From the NCBI GenBank assembly GCA_014218235.1, contig CM024766.1:73087207-73151206 (forward strand): 64,000 bases of DNA, written 5' to 3'. This stretch comes from Colocasia esculenta (lineage: Eukaryota; Streptophyta; Magnoliopsida; Alismatales; Araceae). Under the pieces are notes generated by a model, which made no database searches, was not told the DNA's origin, and saw only the letters and a list, made by a program, of their open reading frames with translations. Each line of letters opens with the position of its first letter. Position 1 is the first letter of the stretch. Below are positions 1 through 9,908 of the stretch, piece after piece. The position numbers and the translations under genes were made by a program.

Positions 1-2
1 TC

Positions 3-836
3 CAGGACTGCCCTAGACTTCAGCAAGGAGCCCAGTGTGGAGCGCCAGCCCCAGCAGCGACAGCAGCAATAGCGCCAGCTACAGGAAGACCAGGAAGGCC
101 TCGAGCCCAAGCTCGAGTGTTTGCCCTAGCACGAGAGGATGCCGAGCATGCGGATAATGTCACCGAAGGTACAGTTCTTTTCATGGGTGTGCACGCTTGG
201 GTTTTGTTTGATACGGGTGCCACTCACTCGTTCATTTCCGAGCGATTTGCTAGGCAGTTAGCTTTAGAGTTAGGATTAGAGGCTGAAGAGTTAGATGTCC
301 CCTTATCTGTGCACACTCCTGCGGGAACGGTATCGACTAGGAAGTGTATTCCGTTGTTACCTGTGTGCATTGAGGATCGAGTCTTAGATGGGTGTTTCTT
401 CTTGCTAAAGATGAAGGACTATGATGCTATTCTAGGTCTGGATTGGCTAGAGGAGCACTATGCTTTAGTTGATTGTCGTGGGAAGAAGATCACTTTCCGT
501 ATTCTTGGTGAGGATGAGTTTTCACATCCCTTGCCGAGGAACTTAGCGGGAAGGTTTGTTATCTCCACCATGAAGGCGATCAGGATGGTTAACAAGGGTT
601 ATGACGCTTTTCTTGCCAGCGTGGTATTAGTACCGAAGACTGATCAGTCACCTACCCTTGAGGAGATTGATGTAGTGCAAGAGTTTCCAGACGTTTTTCT
701 CGATGATTTGTCTGGATTGCCACCAGTTAAGGAGATAGAGTTTACTATAGAGTTGTTTCTGGGCACCTCTCCTATCTCAAAGGCCCCATATCGGATGGCA
801 CCTTCGGAGTTAGCTGAGTTAAGGAAGCAGTTGTAG
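3..836 (+). pseudogene. A1 gag tail and aspartic protease
   Basis: From base 3 the frame reads the end of a zinc knuckle (DCPRLQQGAQ), a proline/alanine linker, then a retropepsin whose active site LFDTGATHSF lies near 208-237. The ILGLDWLEEH segment that follows is the conserved second half of the Ty3-type protease. Protease would cut the Gag-Pol polyprotein in the virus-like particle. The frame continues into the linker before RT and ends at a TAG at 834-836. A2 has a glutamine there, so a CAG to TAG transition is the likely cause; the RT reading continues in the same frame. Confidence 0.9.
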
Positions 837-1605
837 GATTTGCTAGACAAGGGATTTATTCACCCTAGTGTATCTCCTTGGGGCGCACTTGTTTTATTTG
901 TAAAGAAGAAGGATGGGTCACTTAGGTTATGCATTGATTATAGGAAGCTCAACCAAGTGACTGTAAAGAACAGGTATCCCTTACCGTGGATCGATGATCT
1001 ATTTGACCAGTTACAGAATGCACCGATCTTTTCCAAGATTGATCTGCGGTCTGGCTATCATCAGTTGAAGATTAGGAGTGAAGATGTGTCCAAGACGGCC
1101 TTTAGGACCCATTACGGACATTATGAGCTTTTAGTTCTTCCATTTGGTCTGACCAACGCCCCTGCAATGTTCATGGATCTCATGAACAGGGTGTTTAGAC
1201 CTTATCTAGATAGTTTTGTCATAGTGTTTATCGATGATGTGTTGGTCTATTCTTCGGATGAGGCCACACACCGTCAACATTTGAGGGTAGTGTTAGAAGT
1301 TCTCCGAGAGCACAAGATGTATGCAAAATTCAGCAAGTGCAATTTTCTGGATGCGCGAGGTTCATTTCCTTGGGCATGTTATCTCCGGTGCTGGTGTAGC
1401 AGTTGATCCAGCGAAGGTACAGGCTGTGTTAGATTGGGAGATTCCCAGAACCCCATCGAAGATTCGTAGTTTCCTTGGTTTAGCAGGCTATTATCGGCGA
1501 TTTATTGAAGGATTTGCATCTATCTCCGCACCTTTGACTAAGCTAACCAGAAAGGGTGTGAAGTTGTTTGGTCTGAGGAGTGTGAGAGTAGCTTTCAGTT
1601 GTTGA
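837..1605 (+). pseudogene. A1 reverse transcriptase
   Basis: Ty3/gypsy RT with fingers and palm blocks LFVKKKDGSLRLCIDYRKLN, KIDLRSGYHQ, LPFGLTNAP and the catalytic FIDDVLVYS (about 1231-1257). It would copy element RNA into DNA. A frameshift near 1345 moves the thumb region (HFLGHVISGAGVAVDP) to another frame, and a second frameshift near 1565 removes the link to RNase H. Related to the same part of A2 at 15935-14479 on the other strand. Confidence 0.9.
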
Positions 1606-2120
1606 AGGCTAAGCTTACATCTGCACCAGTATTGGTTTTACCGAGTGGTGAAGAAGGTTTTGCTATTTACTCGGATGCATCTCGAACTGGTTTAGGCTGT
1701 GTGTTGATGCAGTAGGGAAGGGTAGTGGCGTATGCTTCTCGACAATTGAAGGATCATGAGCGTAACTATCTGACTCATGATTTGGAGCTTGCGGTAGTGG
1801 TTCATGCACTAAGGATCTGAAGGCACTATCTTTATGGTGTCAGATTTGAGGTGTTCACTGACCATAAGAGCTTGAGGTATCTCTTCTCGCAAAAGGAATT
1901 AAACCTCCGGCAGAGAAGATGGATTGAGTTCCTCAAGGACTACGACTTCGATCTTCAGTATCATCCTAGAAAGACAAATGTCGTAGCGGATGCTCTTAGC
2001 CGGAAGAGGTCTTTACTCCAACAGGATTGGAAGATGTTGGAGGATGCTGCATGTGCGATGACTGAGATAGAGCCATTATGTTAGGCTTTTGTAGCTCAGT
2101 TTTCCATTCGGTCCACTGTT
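1606..2120 (+). pseudogene. A1 RNase H and connection
   Basis: Remnant of Ty3-type RNase H: a YSDAS segment near 1666 and a VFTDHKSLRYLFSQ segment followed by NVVADALSRK, hallmarks of the RNase H end of gypsy pol. It would degrade the RNA strand of the hybrid. Stops at 1712-1714 (CAG to TAG), about 1817-1819 (TGG to TGA) and 2082-2084 (CAG to TAG) break it; all three fit G:C to A:T transitions. Confidence 0.85.
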
Positions 2121-3049
2121 TTGGATGAGGTGATCGAGCAGCAAAAGGCCGACCCTAGACTCCAGGAGTTAGTGGGCAAGGCAGGCATTGCTCATGATGA
2201 GGATGGTGTGATTAGGTTCCATCACCGAGTCTGTGTTCCCAATATTGTAGATGTCCGTGAGCATGTTCTTGCAGAAGCTCATAGGTCTAGATTCTCTATT
2301 CATCCGGGTAACACTATGATGTACCAGGATTTGAAGAGATCATTTTGGTGGTCTGGCATGAAGAAGGATGAGCGGATTTTGTATCCAGGTGTTTAGTATG
2401 CCAGCAAGTGAAGGCTAAGCGGCAGCGACCATCTGGTCTTATGCAAAAGATGAAAATCCCAGTATGGAAGTGGGAGGCTGTCACTATGGATTTTGTAACG
2501 GGTTTGCCCAGATCAAGAAGGGGCAATGACTCGATTTGGGTAGTTGTAGATAGATTCTCTAAGACTGCGCATTTCTTGCCTATGAAGAAAAAGCAGTCGG
2601 TTGAGAGTTTAGCTAGGTTGTATGTTAGTAGCATTATTAGATTGCATGGTGTGCCGAAGTCGATCATTTCGGATCGAGATCCGAGATTTACTTAGAGGTT
2701 GTGGAAGGGTCTTCAGGATGCATTAGGTTCTGAGTTGAAGCTTAGTTCGGCATTCCATCCCCAGACAGATGGACAGTCCAAGAGGACTATCCAGATACTT
2801 GAGGATATGTTGAGAGCATGTGTGCTAGATTGAAAGGATGATTGGGAGCATCATTTATCTCTTGTGGAGTTCGCATATAACAATAGTTTTCATGTGAGTA
2901 TTGGTATGGCTCCATTTGAGACGTTGTATGGAAGGCCTTGTAGATCTCCTTTATGTTGGGAGGAGACCGGTGATAGGCAGTTGATTGGTTCGGAGTTAGT
3001 GCAAGAGACTTTGGATAAGATCTAACTTATCAGGAAGAGGCTTATTGCA
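2121..3049 (+). pseudogene. A1 integrase, zinc and catalytic core
   Basis: The N-terminal HHCC zinc region (EAHRSRFSIHPGN, then WWSGMKK) and a core with VTMDFVTGLPRSRRG, ISDRDPRFT and HPQTDGQS can be read, covering the first two acidic residues of the DDE triad. The glutamate region is altered (QSKRT, where A2 has SERT). A frameshift near 2370 removes the CLVC zinc cysteines from the main frame, and stops fall at 2693-2695, about 2833 and about 3023. The enzyme would insert the cDNA into the genome; here it is inactive. Confidence 0.87.
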
Positions 3050-3526
3050 GTGCAGGATAGACAGAAGAGTTACGCCGACAACAGAAGGAAGGATTTGGAG
3101 TTCGAGGTTGGCGAGCATGTCTTTTTGAAGATTTCGCCTACTCGAGATGTTGTCAGATTTGGCAGGCATAACAAATTAAGTCCTAGATTCATTGGCCCGT
3201 ATGAGATTCTCAAACGTTTGGGTAGCATGGCATATGAGCTAGCTTTACCTCCGTCGTTAGCTAGTGTTCATCCTGTATTCCATGTATCTATGCTCAGGAG
3301 ATATGTCCGAGATCCATCTCATGTTATTAGTCATGAGCCGGTGGAGATCCAGCCAGATCTGTCATATGTTGAGCAACCAATAGCTATTCTTGACCGGAAG
3401 ATTCAACATCTCCGGAACAAGAGTATTGCGTCCGTGAAGGTGCTATGGCGGAACTTCTCACGAGAGGAGGCTACTTGGGAACTTGAGGATGCTATGATGA
3501 AGAAGTATCCTCAATTGTTTGAGTAG
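3050..3526 (+). pseudogene. A1 integrase C-terminus with chromodomain
   Basis: Conserved gypsy integrase tail (KSYADNRRKDLEFEVGEHV, LSPRFIGPYEIL, VHPVFHVSMLRRYV) followed by a chromodomain-like stretch of about 45 residues (VKVLWRNFSREEATWELED) ending at TAG 3524-3526. In chromoviruses this domain directs insertion into particular chromatin; that role is family knowledge. This segment is open in one frame and is the best preserved part of A1. Confidence 0.88.
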
Positions 3527-3554
3527 CATCGGTCTAACTTTGAGGACGAAGTTT

Positions 3555-3571
3555 CTTTAAGGGGGAGAGAG
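3555..3571 (+). promoter_or_regulatory. A1 polypurine tract
   Basis: Purine-rich run (AAGGGGGAGAGAG) directly before the 3' LTR. This is the plus-strand primer site of LTR retrotransposons; A2 has the matching tract at 13161-13180 on the minus strand. Confidence 0.8.
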
Positions 3572-5902
3572 TGTAAGGCCCTCGAATTTTGCCCTCTTAG
3601 TTTCGGTCATGTGTTGTGTAAATGACTTGTGTATAGTGCCATGTATATGTATGTATATCCATATGTATGTAATTATTTCTATATAGATATATATTTATTT
3701 GAGTATTGTAGTTCATACATATATGTGTTTATTATGTATATGTTGTTTTATTTACATTGTGTAGATAGTATTTAAGTATACATCACAATTGCATGTATGT
3801 ATATAGTGTATATATATATGATTCTGGATATTTCTGTGTTCTGGCCAAAAGACTAGTTGGCGTCAACATGCATGGACGTGCATGGGGATGTCAGCGTCCA
3901 GATCGATGGACGTTAACTCTTGGTAGGTGGCCAGGTATGTGGACATCTATCTCCCAGATTTGTTGCAGTTTCAGATCCAGAAACGCTCGCGATTTCTTCA
4001 CCCCAGTTTTTGGAAACCGTCGTCCAACGGTCAGATACCCTATTTGGATGCATACCCAACTTCTCTTGGCTTATAAAACACCTCCCTTCGATCAGATTGA
4101 GTCCCTTTGGCTCTTGAGAAAACCCTAAAAAGCTTGTTGCGAACCTTGAACTTTGAAACATTGGATCTGGCGATTGGAAGCTCCTTCCGGCGATCTACAA
4201 TGACTGGAAGGGACTTGATTCATCTATGGATCTTCCCCGAGGCCGGTGTACAACCAGCATCATCAACAGAGCCGGTTCGGAAGGGGGATTTGAGCACTTC
4301 TTGGCTTGGCCGAGGAGTGCTTCTTCGGCTTGATTCGACGGTTGTTGAATTTCTATAAGGCGAGTAACCTGTGTACATCATCCATACCCATGTCTAGTAG
4401 GTCCCAGGTATTTTTTTTTCAGATTTTTTCTCGTGTCCTGGAACCCCCATTCACCTTTGTTTTGTGCATTCAGTCTGTATTTCTGTAGACAAGAACTTAA
4501 GACAGCATTTGCTGCCATTATGATCTCTGGTTGGCGGCATGATCTTGTGCCGTTAACCTATGTTGGCGGCAACACCTGTGCCGCCAAGTTCTTTTAGTTT
4601 TACAGGATGCATGTTGTGTTAGATTTTTTGGATTTCTGGATATGTATACATGTTGTGGATGTTATTTTGGGTTAAACACATTGAGTAGATCATGCCATGT
4701 GATTAGGTCAAATTTTTGTCAACTGTGCTATTTATTAGAATTTCTGTAACATAATATTAAGCCTGATTTAACATTGATAAATTCTGTTTAATAGATCCAT
4801 GTTAAATTAGAATTTTAAAAAATTACTGCGACTATGTAATGATTGTTAGCAGGTTTTGAAACTGATATACATGACTGTACTGCTGTGGGCCATGTGTAGT
4901 TGAATTTAGTGATAAATGTGATTGAAGCATGTTTTAATTATTAAAATTGTTTTACAAATATGAAAAATATAAAAAATTGGGCATGTAATAGGGTTAATGT
5001 TGGCAACCTGTGATTAAAATTTCGTTGCATTTTGATAACAGTAGGTACTATCATGAGTTAGATGATTGAAAAATGACATGTTAAGCATGCTAATGTTAAT
5101 TGTATGAAGTTCAATTGTTAGCAGCATGTTTAGGTCTGTATTAAGAGTCAATTTCATTATGAAACAGTAAAAGTATACCATGTAAACTGATCCATGTATA
5201 TGTGTTAAAATGCATGTGTGTGAGTTAAGTGCATGTGAATACTATGATAACGTGATAATGTGAAAAGTGTATAAATTGTGTCGTGTGTGACACTGCTACC
5301 ATAGAGGGCTGTGAAACTGTACCGTAGTAAAGTCCCTACGGAAAGGTTCAATGTGTGTGAAATCCTATGGGCAATTAAGATGAAATCCTGGAGGTGGACA
5401 AGTACCACTGGTTAGGGTGGAGAGTGCTTCTCCCAGTTCTGCGCAGTTAACCAAGGTCTATCACTGTGTTGCATATGTGATGGATATGTGAATGTGTATA
5501 TGTGTGTCCTTCTAGTGGTGGTTTGGACTATGTGTCACGACAACTAAGTGTAAAATGTGTAATGTGAAATGTGTGCAATGTGAAACTTTTAAGTAAATGT
5601 GTTAGCGTGTGAATAAGTGTAAATCCATATGAATAAATGATGTATCTCATTTAGACAATGTAAATTTGATTTAAAATTCCAATTATGTGGACTTCAGCTT
5701 TTCTTTAAATACTATATGGACTGTGGATATTTAATGATGATGATGGAATGAGAATAGACTTCTTATTATTCCACTGTATTTGTGTTGTATTTATGTACAT
5801 CTCAGCTTAGTGTTTTATGTTGGGCCAATGTCCCACTGTGACGACGTTCGTTATACCGACGTGGAATGGTATAATCGTACCGGTATAAGGAGGGTCGTTA
5901 CA
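3572..5902 (+). repeat. A1 3' LTR
   Basis: Starts TGTAAGGCCCTCGAATTTTG right after the polypurine tract and ends GGTATAAGGAGGGTCGTTACA. It is 2331 bp and homologous at both ends and in parts of the middle to the 3.25-kb LTRs of A2. No protein is encoded; the small ORFs inside are chance. It carries GGCGTC/GACG words at 3861-3912, GGCGGC/GCCGCC words at 4533-4585, and a terminal inverted-repeat block at 5837-5902. Confidence 0.88.
3861..3912 (+). repeat. CGTC/GACG array in the A1 LTR
   Basis: Alternating CGTC and GACG cores start at 3861, 3875, 3895 and 3909, intervals 14, 20 and 14 bp. The same order and intervals recur in the A2 LTRs (12195-12209-12229; 12828-12842-12862). Confidence 0.7.
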
Positions 5903-6480
5903 GTCCATTCTGAAGATATCTGTCAACAATAGCCCCTTGCTGCTGAGGCTCAGGTCACCCCTCCACCTACTACTGCTTATGCTTTGAACATGCAAACCCC
6001 TTCTGCTGCTCTGAACAAGCAGCCATGTGTTAATCCTATAGGTAGCCCTCATCTTGCACAAGGTTCCACGTTGTTCTTTGCTTAAGCATTACGACAGACT
6101 CTAAGTCCAGCAAAATGTGCCATTTTAAATCTAACTAATGCACTAAAGGACTGAAGGAGTCAAAACAATAAGTTCACTATGTAGATCTAAACCTACAACT
6201 TCATCTCGGGATCGAGACTAACCATTGCTTTCTAAAAATATGATATAATTGTTGGTTTCTTGTTTGTTTTTGTCTTTCTGCCTCTTTGGGCATTGCTTAC
6301 CTCTGTGTACCAGGCACTTATCACCCTATAAGATAGGGCGCCTTCCTTCCTGACCTGAATATGATGTACCCTCTTTACCTTATCTCTCTTATATAATAAA
6401 ATTCCCTGGTTGGTGTGTGGCATTTGGGGTTGCTGCCCTTATGCCCACCTTCTCAGGTATGAGTCTTATTTTTTAAAAAA
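5903..6480 (+). mobile_element. degenerate LINE 3' end (probable)
   Basis: A short ORF1-like tail can be read around 5955-6085, followed by a T-rich region that ends in TCTCTTATATAATAAAATTCC, a downstream TTCTCAGGTATGAG and a T/A run at 6464-6480. This layout resembles plant LINE 3' untranslated regions. No intact domain is present and the left edge is simply the end of the A1 LTR. Confidence 0.35.
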
Positions 6481-7412
6481 GAATGACTAATACTTACGAA
6501 CTACTGTATGAAAATTGGGAAAAATAACATCATTTGAAACTAGACTCGGATGGCTTTCTAGAGGTATATGTTATGCTAGGTTTATTCGAGGTTTTACTAA
6601 CCTTTGATGGACAAGATAGCTCTTATGTGTAGATCATTGTAGATCCGAGTTGAAGGAGAGCACAAGATCTCCTTGCTCCAGCCTCCTCCTTGGGATTCAC
6701 CACCTCCTAGAGCCTTCAGGGATGTCTAAGCAAACTCTAGGGTCATCTCATGGAAGAGAGAGGCTCAATTTATAGGGGTTTGGGTTTTAGGAGTCCCATC
6801 ATGAGTCAAATTCGTGGGTTACAAATTTAAAAGATTTATTTTCATGTTTTGGTGATGTCTCTCCCAATTAGTGATGGAGTCATAGTGGGAAAACCCTCCT
6901 GTAGGTTGTACCCACAAATTGGACTTATTTGGTGGCCCAATAATGGTGTATTGAATGAGAATTTATTCATTTAATCTCAATTAATTAAGATTATCAAATT
7001 TAGGGTTATTTTTCCTTTATGATTTTATTCATCGACCAAATGACATCTATCAGTCCAAATCTCATGATGGACTATCAAAACTCATTGTTTGTAGTCTACC
7101 AATAATTTGTATTTTAATTTATGATCTACTTTTGTATAATGATAATGGGTTTTTGACTTCATCCCCAATTACGGTAATAAGTCACAATAATTCTTAAACT
7201 TGGACTAAAAAATTTTTATTGGCCAAAATTTCTTTATAGGTCATCAAAGAATATTATTTAAAGTCTAACTATGATTTTTATGGAATTTTTAAATACCTTT
7301 TTACACATGCAATAATGGTGCGTACGTATTTAACTAGTTTTAGATTATTAAATTGCCAGGTTTTGATTTGTCTCTGATTTTAAATTACTGAAAATTTTTA
7401 GGGTGCTATACA
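6481..7412 (-). repeat. LTR fragment, family E, minus strand
   Basis: Read on the minus strand from 7412, the sequence begins TGTATAGCACCCTAAAAATT. Its first few hundred bases align with the LTR starting at 63409 (shared features include TAATTTAAAAT, CAATTTAATA, a TATTGTGACTTATTA block and GACTT repeats). That fixes 7412 as an LTR terminus. The other edge is unclear; 6481 is a guess. A TATA-like TTTATAGG lies near 6770. Confidence 0.6.
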
Positions 7413-8743
7413 AGGGGAAAGTTAAATAAATCTCTCAGTTGGACAAACCACCCAGCACACCAACTAGTCTTCTCTTATCACAGGAAGAGGAACAAACCTA
7501 TCTTTCTTAAGAAAAGAAAGAGCAAGCTGTCGAGATCAAGTTTAGGAAAAATGAACTTGACTACCTTGATCTTGACAGCAACCTGAGGGCTAAAGGAAAT
7601 GACAAGAAGCTCAATCTCTCAGACTATGACTCTCTCTCAGATTTACAATGTTACATAGAGAGAGGAAGAATGAATAAAGGCTTGAACACAAAACACTTGA
7701 ACATATTTCTTATTGCCTTGCCATGTGTGTTCTTATGCCCAAATGCTTCAAAGCCTTCCACTATTTGTACATCCCTTTGAAGAAGACTATTGAGGAGATC
7801 CGTTAAAGCTCTTTCTTCACGTTGCTCTACTTCTACTTCTTCTTCTTCTTCTTCTTCTGCTTGTTGCCTCTCGTAGATATCGAAGAAGACCATTTGAATG
7901 ATATCTGTTAGACTCCATCTTCTTCCCGTTGCTTCCTCTTGTATTAGTGTGTATTTCTAGAGTCCCCTTTTAGCAGGTCTCATGTAGATCTTGCGTGAGT
8001 ATCGTAGACTTGTAGGCATTTAATTATGGAAGAGGATGTTAGGTAAGAGAAGTCGTGTGTAAGTCAGCCCATACCTCATTTCCCTTTAGTCTACAAGTTC
8101 TGCTGACACCCTTCTTTCCTACCATGTAGTATGTAAGAGGTAGGATTCAGTCTGACCAGATTCTTAGAAGTAGCTATATTTCAAAATGTGCGCTTATAGT
8201 AAACAAAATTTGATACTTCTGAATGCGCGGGAAACAGTGTGCTGAAACCATAGAGAGAGAAGCATTTGAAATATGCTTGGCATTATACATTAATATAACC
8301 TTGAACAGAATATATCACTAATCGTTTTGAGAATCATGGGTAATATGCCAATAATCGATGAATCCAAAGTATTTAAAACAATCTGTTCACTAATCGATAT
8401 ATTTGAAGTGAGATTAACATTAATTAGAATAGTATATATGGCTTGCATTCACCAATTGATACGTGAATAACACTAATCGGAATGTTGTTCACCAATCGGA
8501 TCAAGAATAATGCTAATCAGAGTAATATTAAACCTCTATTCAGTAATAGGAGTATTTATAACACTAATCGATATAATATTAAACCTTTGTTCACTAATCG
8601 GAATCAGTATAACACTAATCGAAACAACGTTGAACATTTGTTTAGTAATCAGAACATTCAGAACACCAATCAATATAAACTTTGTTCTCAAATTGGAATA
8701 ATACAAGAGTAATTAGAATGATGTTAAGTAATCGGAAAGAGAA
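7413..8743. other. uncharacterised stretch, probably old element debris
   Basis: No recognisable domain. A 243-bp minus-strand ORF at 7651-7893 encodes a glutamate-rich peptide (Glu run from a GAA microsatellite near 7838-7860) that I do not recognise and would not call a gene. From about 8340 to 8740 the AATCGG word is scattered at regular spacing (see the array at 8477-8694), which links this part to LTR-derived sequence. Confidence 0.4.
8477..8697 (+). repeat. AATCGG array, first block
   Basis: AATCGG-like words (aaTCGG, aaTCAG, aaTCGA, aaTAGG) have their fourth-position cores at about 8477, 8496, 8517, 8547, 8578, 8598, 8619, 8649 and 8670. Intervals are 19, 21, 30, 31, 20, 21, 30, 21, that is, about two or three turns of the helix. 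A weaker copy lies at about 8694. Confidence 0.65.
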
Positions 8744-8898
8744 TGTAACACTCGAACATTTTATAAATAAATAATTTAAGATAATTTGAAAATAGGGTAA
8801 ATAAAAATCCAAAAGAAATTAGGGGAAAACTTTACACATTATCATATGTGGAAGATTCTAGTACTAATCATTGTCTTACAGACTCTTTTTAAGATTCG

Positions 8899-9047
8899 TC
8901 GACACATAGAAACTGTCTGTTGACATATTTCTTCATCCGTCGACACAAACAACTTATCCGTCGACACATAGCCCCATGTGTCAACACATAGAAACTTGCC
9001 TATCGACACATACCTTCATTTATCGACAACCGACCAGGATTTACTGA
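8899..9047 (+). repeat. GTCGACACA array in LTR X
   Basis: TCGA cores (or one-base variants TTGA, TCAA, CTGA) start at 8899, 8920, 8940, 8961, 8981, 9003, 9023 and 9044. Intervals are 21, 20, 21, 20, 22, 20, 21. The word GTCGACACA is the one that also fills the LTRs of copia C2. Confidence 0.8.
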
Positions 9048-9263
9048 CAAACACAAGGTTACTTTCATAAAAACACATGTATTAATGCATGAATTCAACC
9101 CAAGGATAGTTATTACCAACATTACTAATTAGTAGTAATAAATAAATTAAGTCATCAAATCACCAAGTTACATAGGAACAAGATTAACACTAGTCACAAG
9201 GTTATTGAAGCTTTGTTCAATAATCTGAGCAATTACATCACCAATGGAATATTTTAACGCCAA

Positions 9264-9480
9264 TTGGAAGGTTATTGAAATTTGTTCAGTAATCGGTACG
9301 GTTTTAACCCCGATTAGAAGGTTGCTGAAGTTTGTTCAGTAATTGGTACGATTTAAACACTAATCGGAAGGTTACCGAAGCTTTATTCAATAATCAAAAG
9401 ATCTCTATACCAATCAGAACAATTCTGAACACTTAAGCGGTACAATTGTTCACCAATTGGAACCTTTGTTCACCAATTGA
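9264..9480 (+). repeat. AATCGG/AATTGG array, second block
   Basis: Cores at 9264, 9293, 9314, 9343, 9364, 9394, 9414, 9437, 9457 and 9477. Intervals are 29, 21, 29, 21, 30, 20, 23, 20, 20. The 50-bp higher-order unit also includes the phrase TTTGTTCAGTAAT. Confidence 0.7.
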
Positions 9481-9700
9481 AGTGGGTTTGTGAGTTGTAT
9501 AGGAATAGGTGTACACTTAGACACCAATCAATTGTGTACATTGTTCTCCAATCATAGTAATTATAACAACAGTCGATTGGAGACTTGTCTCCAATCATAG
9601 TAAGTTTTAAACATCAATTGATTGGAGACATATGTTTTCAAGTCGCAGTATGCTTATTTACACACCAGTCCATTGGAACGTATGTTTCGCAATCATATTT

Positions 9701-9908
9701 TGACTCTTTTATCTCCATGTCTATGTATTTTGGTGACAACAAAACTCAAAAGATTATATCTTTAATCATGTCTATACCTTTCACACTTATTGTCTCATAT
9801 CTATTTTGTTCTTAATATTTCTTCAAGATACTCTGCTTTAATATGATTAACATATTCTTGTTCCATTAAGTCAATCAATAGTCAAATAAGCCTTTTTATG
9901 ACTCCAAG
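9701..9908 (+). repeat. C1 5' LTR, segment 1
   Basis: TGACTCTTTTATCTCCATGT and what follows matches the start of the C1 3' LTR at 40596. The segment stops at the A2 insertion. The last five bases, ccaag, are the A2 target duplication. Confidence 0.85.

Larger units (their letters stand above)
1..5902 (+). mobile_element. A1: decayed Ty3/gypsy chromovirus (Tekay/Del type), 5'-truncated by the window edge
   Basis: Retrotransposon that copied itself through an RNA intermediate. Order seen: end of the gag zinc knuckle, protease, reverse transcriptase, RNase H, integrase with a C-terminal chromodomain, polypurine tract, 3' LTR. This order, with integrase last and a chromodomain, is that of Ty3/gypsy chromoviruses. 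The reading frame is broken by several stops and frameshifts, so the copy is dead. It is closely related to A2 (9909-21369) in protein and in LTR ends. The 5' LTR and most of gag lie before the window. Confidence 0.93.
8744..9700 (+). repeat. LTR fragment X (gypsy-like start), cut by C1
   Basis: Begins TGTAACACTCGAACATTTTA, a typical 5' end of plant gypsy LTRs and similar to the start of the LTR at 34797-37600 read on its minus strand. It is interrupted at 9701 where copia C1 begins. It has no coding capacity and holds two word arrays, at 8899-9047 and 9264-9480. This is the oldest layer of the nest. Confidence 0.5.

Noticed and set aside
6481..7412. Complete solo LTR of family E
   Set aside because: Only the edge at 7412 is supported by alignment with 63409; the other edge and a duplication could not be found.
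7651..7893. Glutamate-rich ORF on the minus strand as a gene
   Set aside because: Short, low complexity from a GAA microsatellite, no recognisable domain and no supporting context.
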